A DNA stretch of 64,000 bases, from positions 25,968,822 through 26,032,821 of the forward strand of contig CM037473.1 in assembly GCA_021014325.1 (NCBI GenBank), given 5' to 3'. Below, in pieces: positions 61,952-64,000 of the stretch. Every line of letters begins with the position of its first letter. Within the stretch, counting starts at the first letter, position 1. A program made the position numbers and the translations under genes. Under the pieces are notes generated by a model. It was given only the letters and a program-made list of their open reading frames with translations, did no database searches and was not told the origin of the DNA. Source of the DNA: Plazaster borealis (Eukaryota; Echinodermata; Asteroidea; Forcipulatida; Labidiasteridae).

Positions 61952-61967
61952 GTTATTCCGTCTGGGA

Positions 61968-61997
61968 TCAATATTGAAGAGCGCCATCCATTGACAT
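61968..61997 (-). promoter_or_regulatory. short upstream ORF in the PI4KA leader
   Basis: Seventeen bases before the PI4KA ATG lies the stop of a nine-codon upstream ORF (ATG at 61,997, a second in-frame ATG two codons later, stop TGA at 61,968-61,970). If the transcript starts upstream of 61,997, this uORF could lower translation of PI4KA. The transcription start is not known, so this is a sequence observation only. Confidence 0.4.
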
Positions 61998-61999
61998 CG

Positions 62000-63430
62000 A
62001 GTAGATTGTCACTTCCTTGTCAAAACTCTCGGCTTTGGCTCCGACTCTGGCTCAGCAGGCTCCGTATTCGACGTGCAAAATACACGCTGCCTCAAAATAT
62101 TGATAACAGAGGTCGAACCGGAGCCGAAGCCAAGCCGAAGTTTGGGAAAAGGCCATGCATGTCTTTATCAACAGGAAGACTTTTGCTCAAGTGTTGGTGT
62201 CTGTCTCTATGCATCATCGACCCCTCGCGGGCGGTCTGTCAGTAATTATCTCGCCCATCCAGGAATTTCAACTTGCCGTCACAGACAAAAAACCAACAGG
62301 TCCATATATTTTTGAATAGGATTTAGTGACAGATCCACTTGTTTCACCACCCAACACGTAAGACTTGAAATTGAACTTTGACTTGATTAACAGAATCAAG
62401 AACAACTTTGAGCTTTATTTGTAATTGTCTGATGTAAGCCCACCTGTCAGGAGGATTTAAAACCGTGCAGTCGTCGAAACACAAACACGGCCTGTCGTGC
62501 TGCAAATAAACGACCCCGATTTGTCGTGATGCGTTTTACGTCACATAATTCGCGAACTTGGGTTATTAGAACGTCACTACGGAGTCCCTGTTGTGCCACC
62601 TTTCTTCTAAACACTGAGTCCGCGAGGCAGACAGGAACAAGACGGTTGAAACATGGAGGAAGGAAAAACCATTGTTGAAATTGCCAATGATAATTATTTA
62701 CGGGAAGGGTGGTGGGTGAGTGAGGGGGAAATCGACGTCTGCGTTGTAATTACTAAGTTATTATAATCATCATTTATTGTTTAACATCCTATGTAAGTTG
62801 ACTCCATTTACTCCTCCACTATGCAGGGTAGAGGCTTGTGACTGTGATTCATTAAAAGCATCCAGAATCAGAATAATAGACATGACTAATTATACTTTTT
62901 TTTTGTTTTAAAACAGACTTACATCATTTTAAGGCCTAAACAATCAAAAGGAAAACTTTTACCCATTTATTAATTAACTAATGCACCTGTATACTATTGT
63001 ACGCAATGCATTGTCGGGTTTCTAAACTCAATCTCCCCACCCACCCGCTGCCTGTGGTGTGGTAATGCCAGCAAATAATTATTCAAAAAATTCAGTTATA
63101 TTATTAAAATGGTGATTACATAATGTTTGAAATAAAATAATATATGGGCATAATATTCATAACCTCTGACTCTGTTTTTGTGTAAGCCCCGCGTTCAGTT
63201 TTCGTAATTTCTGAAAATAGGCCTATAAGGCACACGTCCCTTTCAACCCTCCGTAGTATTTTTTTACGCGCTCTGCATGCTGTTGTCAAGTGAAGTCACG
63301 TGATCTTGTAATATCGTGGAAGTATGGCAGACGACGTACGCACGGCGGAACTTCAGTGGTTTTTAATTCCCGGTTCCGGTCCTGCGACCATCTTGCTTTG
63401 CTAGCTATGTTTTGTATTTAGTCTAAAAGG
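62000..63430. promoter_or_regulatory. candidate bidirectional promoter region between PI4KA and a possible divergent gene
   Basis: This region has no coding exon that I can support. It contains a CRE-like TTACGTCA at about 62,537, an E-box CACGTG at about 63,297, an ETS-like GGAAGT near 63,319 and a YY1-like GACCATCTTG at about 63,387, a motif common just downstream of transcription starts. An imperfect Ser/Ala-codon-like inverted repeat (62,028-62,155) looks like a foldback repeat. The transcription starts are not determined. Confidence 0.35.
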
Positions 63431-63511
63431 TAAGATTTTATAGGGCCTACTATATTTAAAGATTATTTAAAATACTTACCGGAAAGACTTTTATTTTCCA
63501 TATCTTTGCAG

Positions 63512-63609
63512 GAAATTTACGATTACGCTGTATACTTTCATGTCGGACATTGCAGAACTGCGTCATTTGCGTTTGTTGGCTAAACAAAGAGTGATCTGCG
63601 CCGGGAAAG
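63512..63609 (+). CDS. possible first coding exon of a divergent gene (partial)
   Basis: Just right of PI4KA, and in the opposite direction, a donor-like AAAG|GTAAGA (63,428/63,429) and an acceptor TCTTTGCAG (ends 63,511) define an 83-bp intron. The second exon has ATG at 63,540 and 23 codons beginning MSDIAELRHLRLLAKQR, followed by AAAG|GTACTT. I do not recognise the protein. The arrangement fits a head-to-head gene pair sharing a promoter with PI4KA, but the coding stretch is short and the prediction rests on splice motifs alone. Confidence 0.3.
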
Positions 63610-63737
63610 GTACTTGCGCGAATATTTGTGCCTCCCGAATTCGAGGTAGGCCTACGGGAGGATGCAATTTACGGAATTAAACTTAACTGTTCCCGAGTGA
63701 AACTTTTTGAAAACATAAACCGTCTTTGAGTTATGAC

Positions 63738-64000
63738 TTAAAAAAGGCACTGAACACGTTCGGTAATTGTCAAAGGACCAGCCTGTTCTGACTTGGTGTA
63801 TCCCAACATTATGCATAAAATAACAAGCCTGTGAAAATTTGGGCTCAATTGGTCATCGAAGTTCCAAGAAAATGTTGAAAGAAAAAACACCCTTGTTGTA
63901 CAAATTTGTGTGCTTCAGATAGGAATAAAAGGCTTCTTGCAAGAAGTTTTTATTATTTTAGTGAGACTAAATTACCTCTTTCTCAAAAACTACGTTACTT
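63738..64000 (+). mobile_element. MITE family A (right end cut by window)
   Basis: Starts AAAGGCACTGAACACG and continues through the family core (GCTTCTTGCAAGAAGTTTTT) to the window edge. Confidence 0.85.

Overview
This is an animal nuclear genome window: GT-AG introns, intron phases that join in frame over dozens of exons, and dense tRNA-derived SINEs, LINE 3' ends and miniature inverted-repeat elements (MITEs). The protein similarity and the repeat style suggest a marine deuterostome invertebrate. An echinoderm, probably a sea star, is my best guess; this is inference, not proof.

The window is dominated by one gene. From 61,951 down to 7,816 on the minus strand lie 33 coding exons of PI4KA, phosphatidylinositol 4-kinase III alpha. 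I placed every splice site by reading the DNA. The joined coding sequence is 5,496 nt, exactly 1,832 codons, and stays in frame throughout. It runs from the initiator Met to the ATP-binding lysine segment (IFKVGDD). The remaining roughly 250 residues, with the catalytic and activation loops, are not in the window and presumably lie left of base 1. The last visible intron is therefore over 7.8 kb. It contains a complete, uninterrupted TRIM-type RING/B-box/coiled-coil gene on the opposite strand (1,830-3,797) and an approximately 161-bp tandem array (5,340-7,050).

Layout: 1-7,800, last visible PI4KA intron with the TRIM gene and repeats; 7,816-41,793, exons 33 to 5, with introns full of SINEs, MITEs and short tandem arrays; 41,794-55,705, a 13.9-kb intron holding a minisatellite, a 2.2-kb inverted-repeat transposon and about 2.6 kb of a 16-bp satellite; 55,706-61,951, exons 4 to 1; 62,000-64,000, promoter side, with a possible divergent plus-strand gene start near 63,540.

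The most interesting signals are: (1) a MITE superfamily with TTAA ends whose copies share flanks but have different, still self-complementary, central palindromes; (2) PI4KA intron 10, with a GC donor and separate tandem duplications over both its donor and its acceptor, giving decoy splice sites that lead to stops; (3) the 16-bp satellite interrupted by an apparently non-autonomous TA-flanked element that carries its own 16-bp direct repeats; (4) several consecutive PI4KA introns, each with its own unrelated tandem array.
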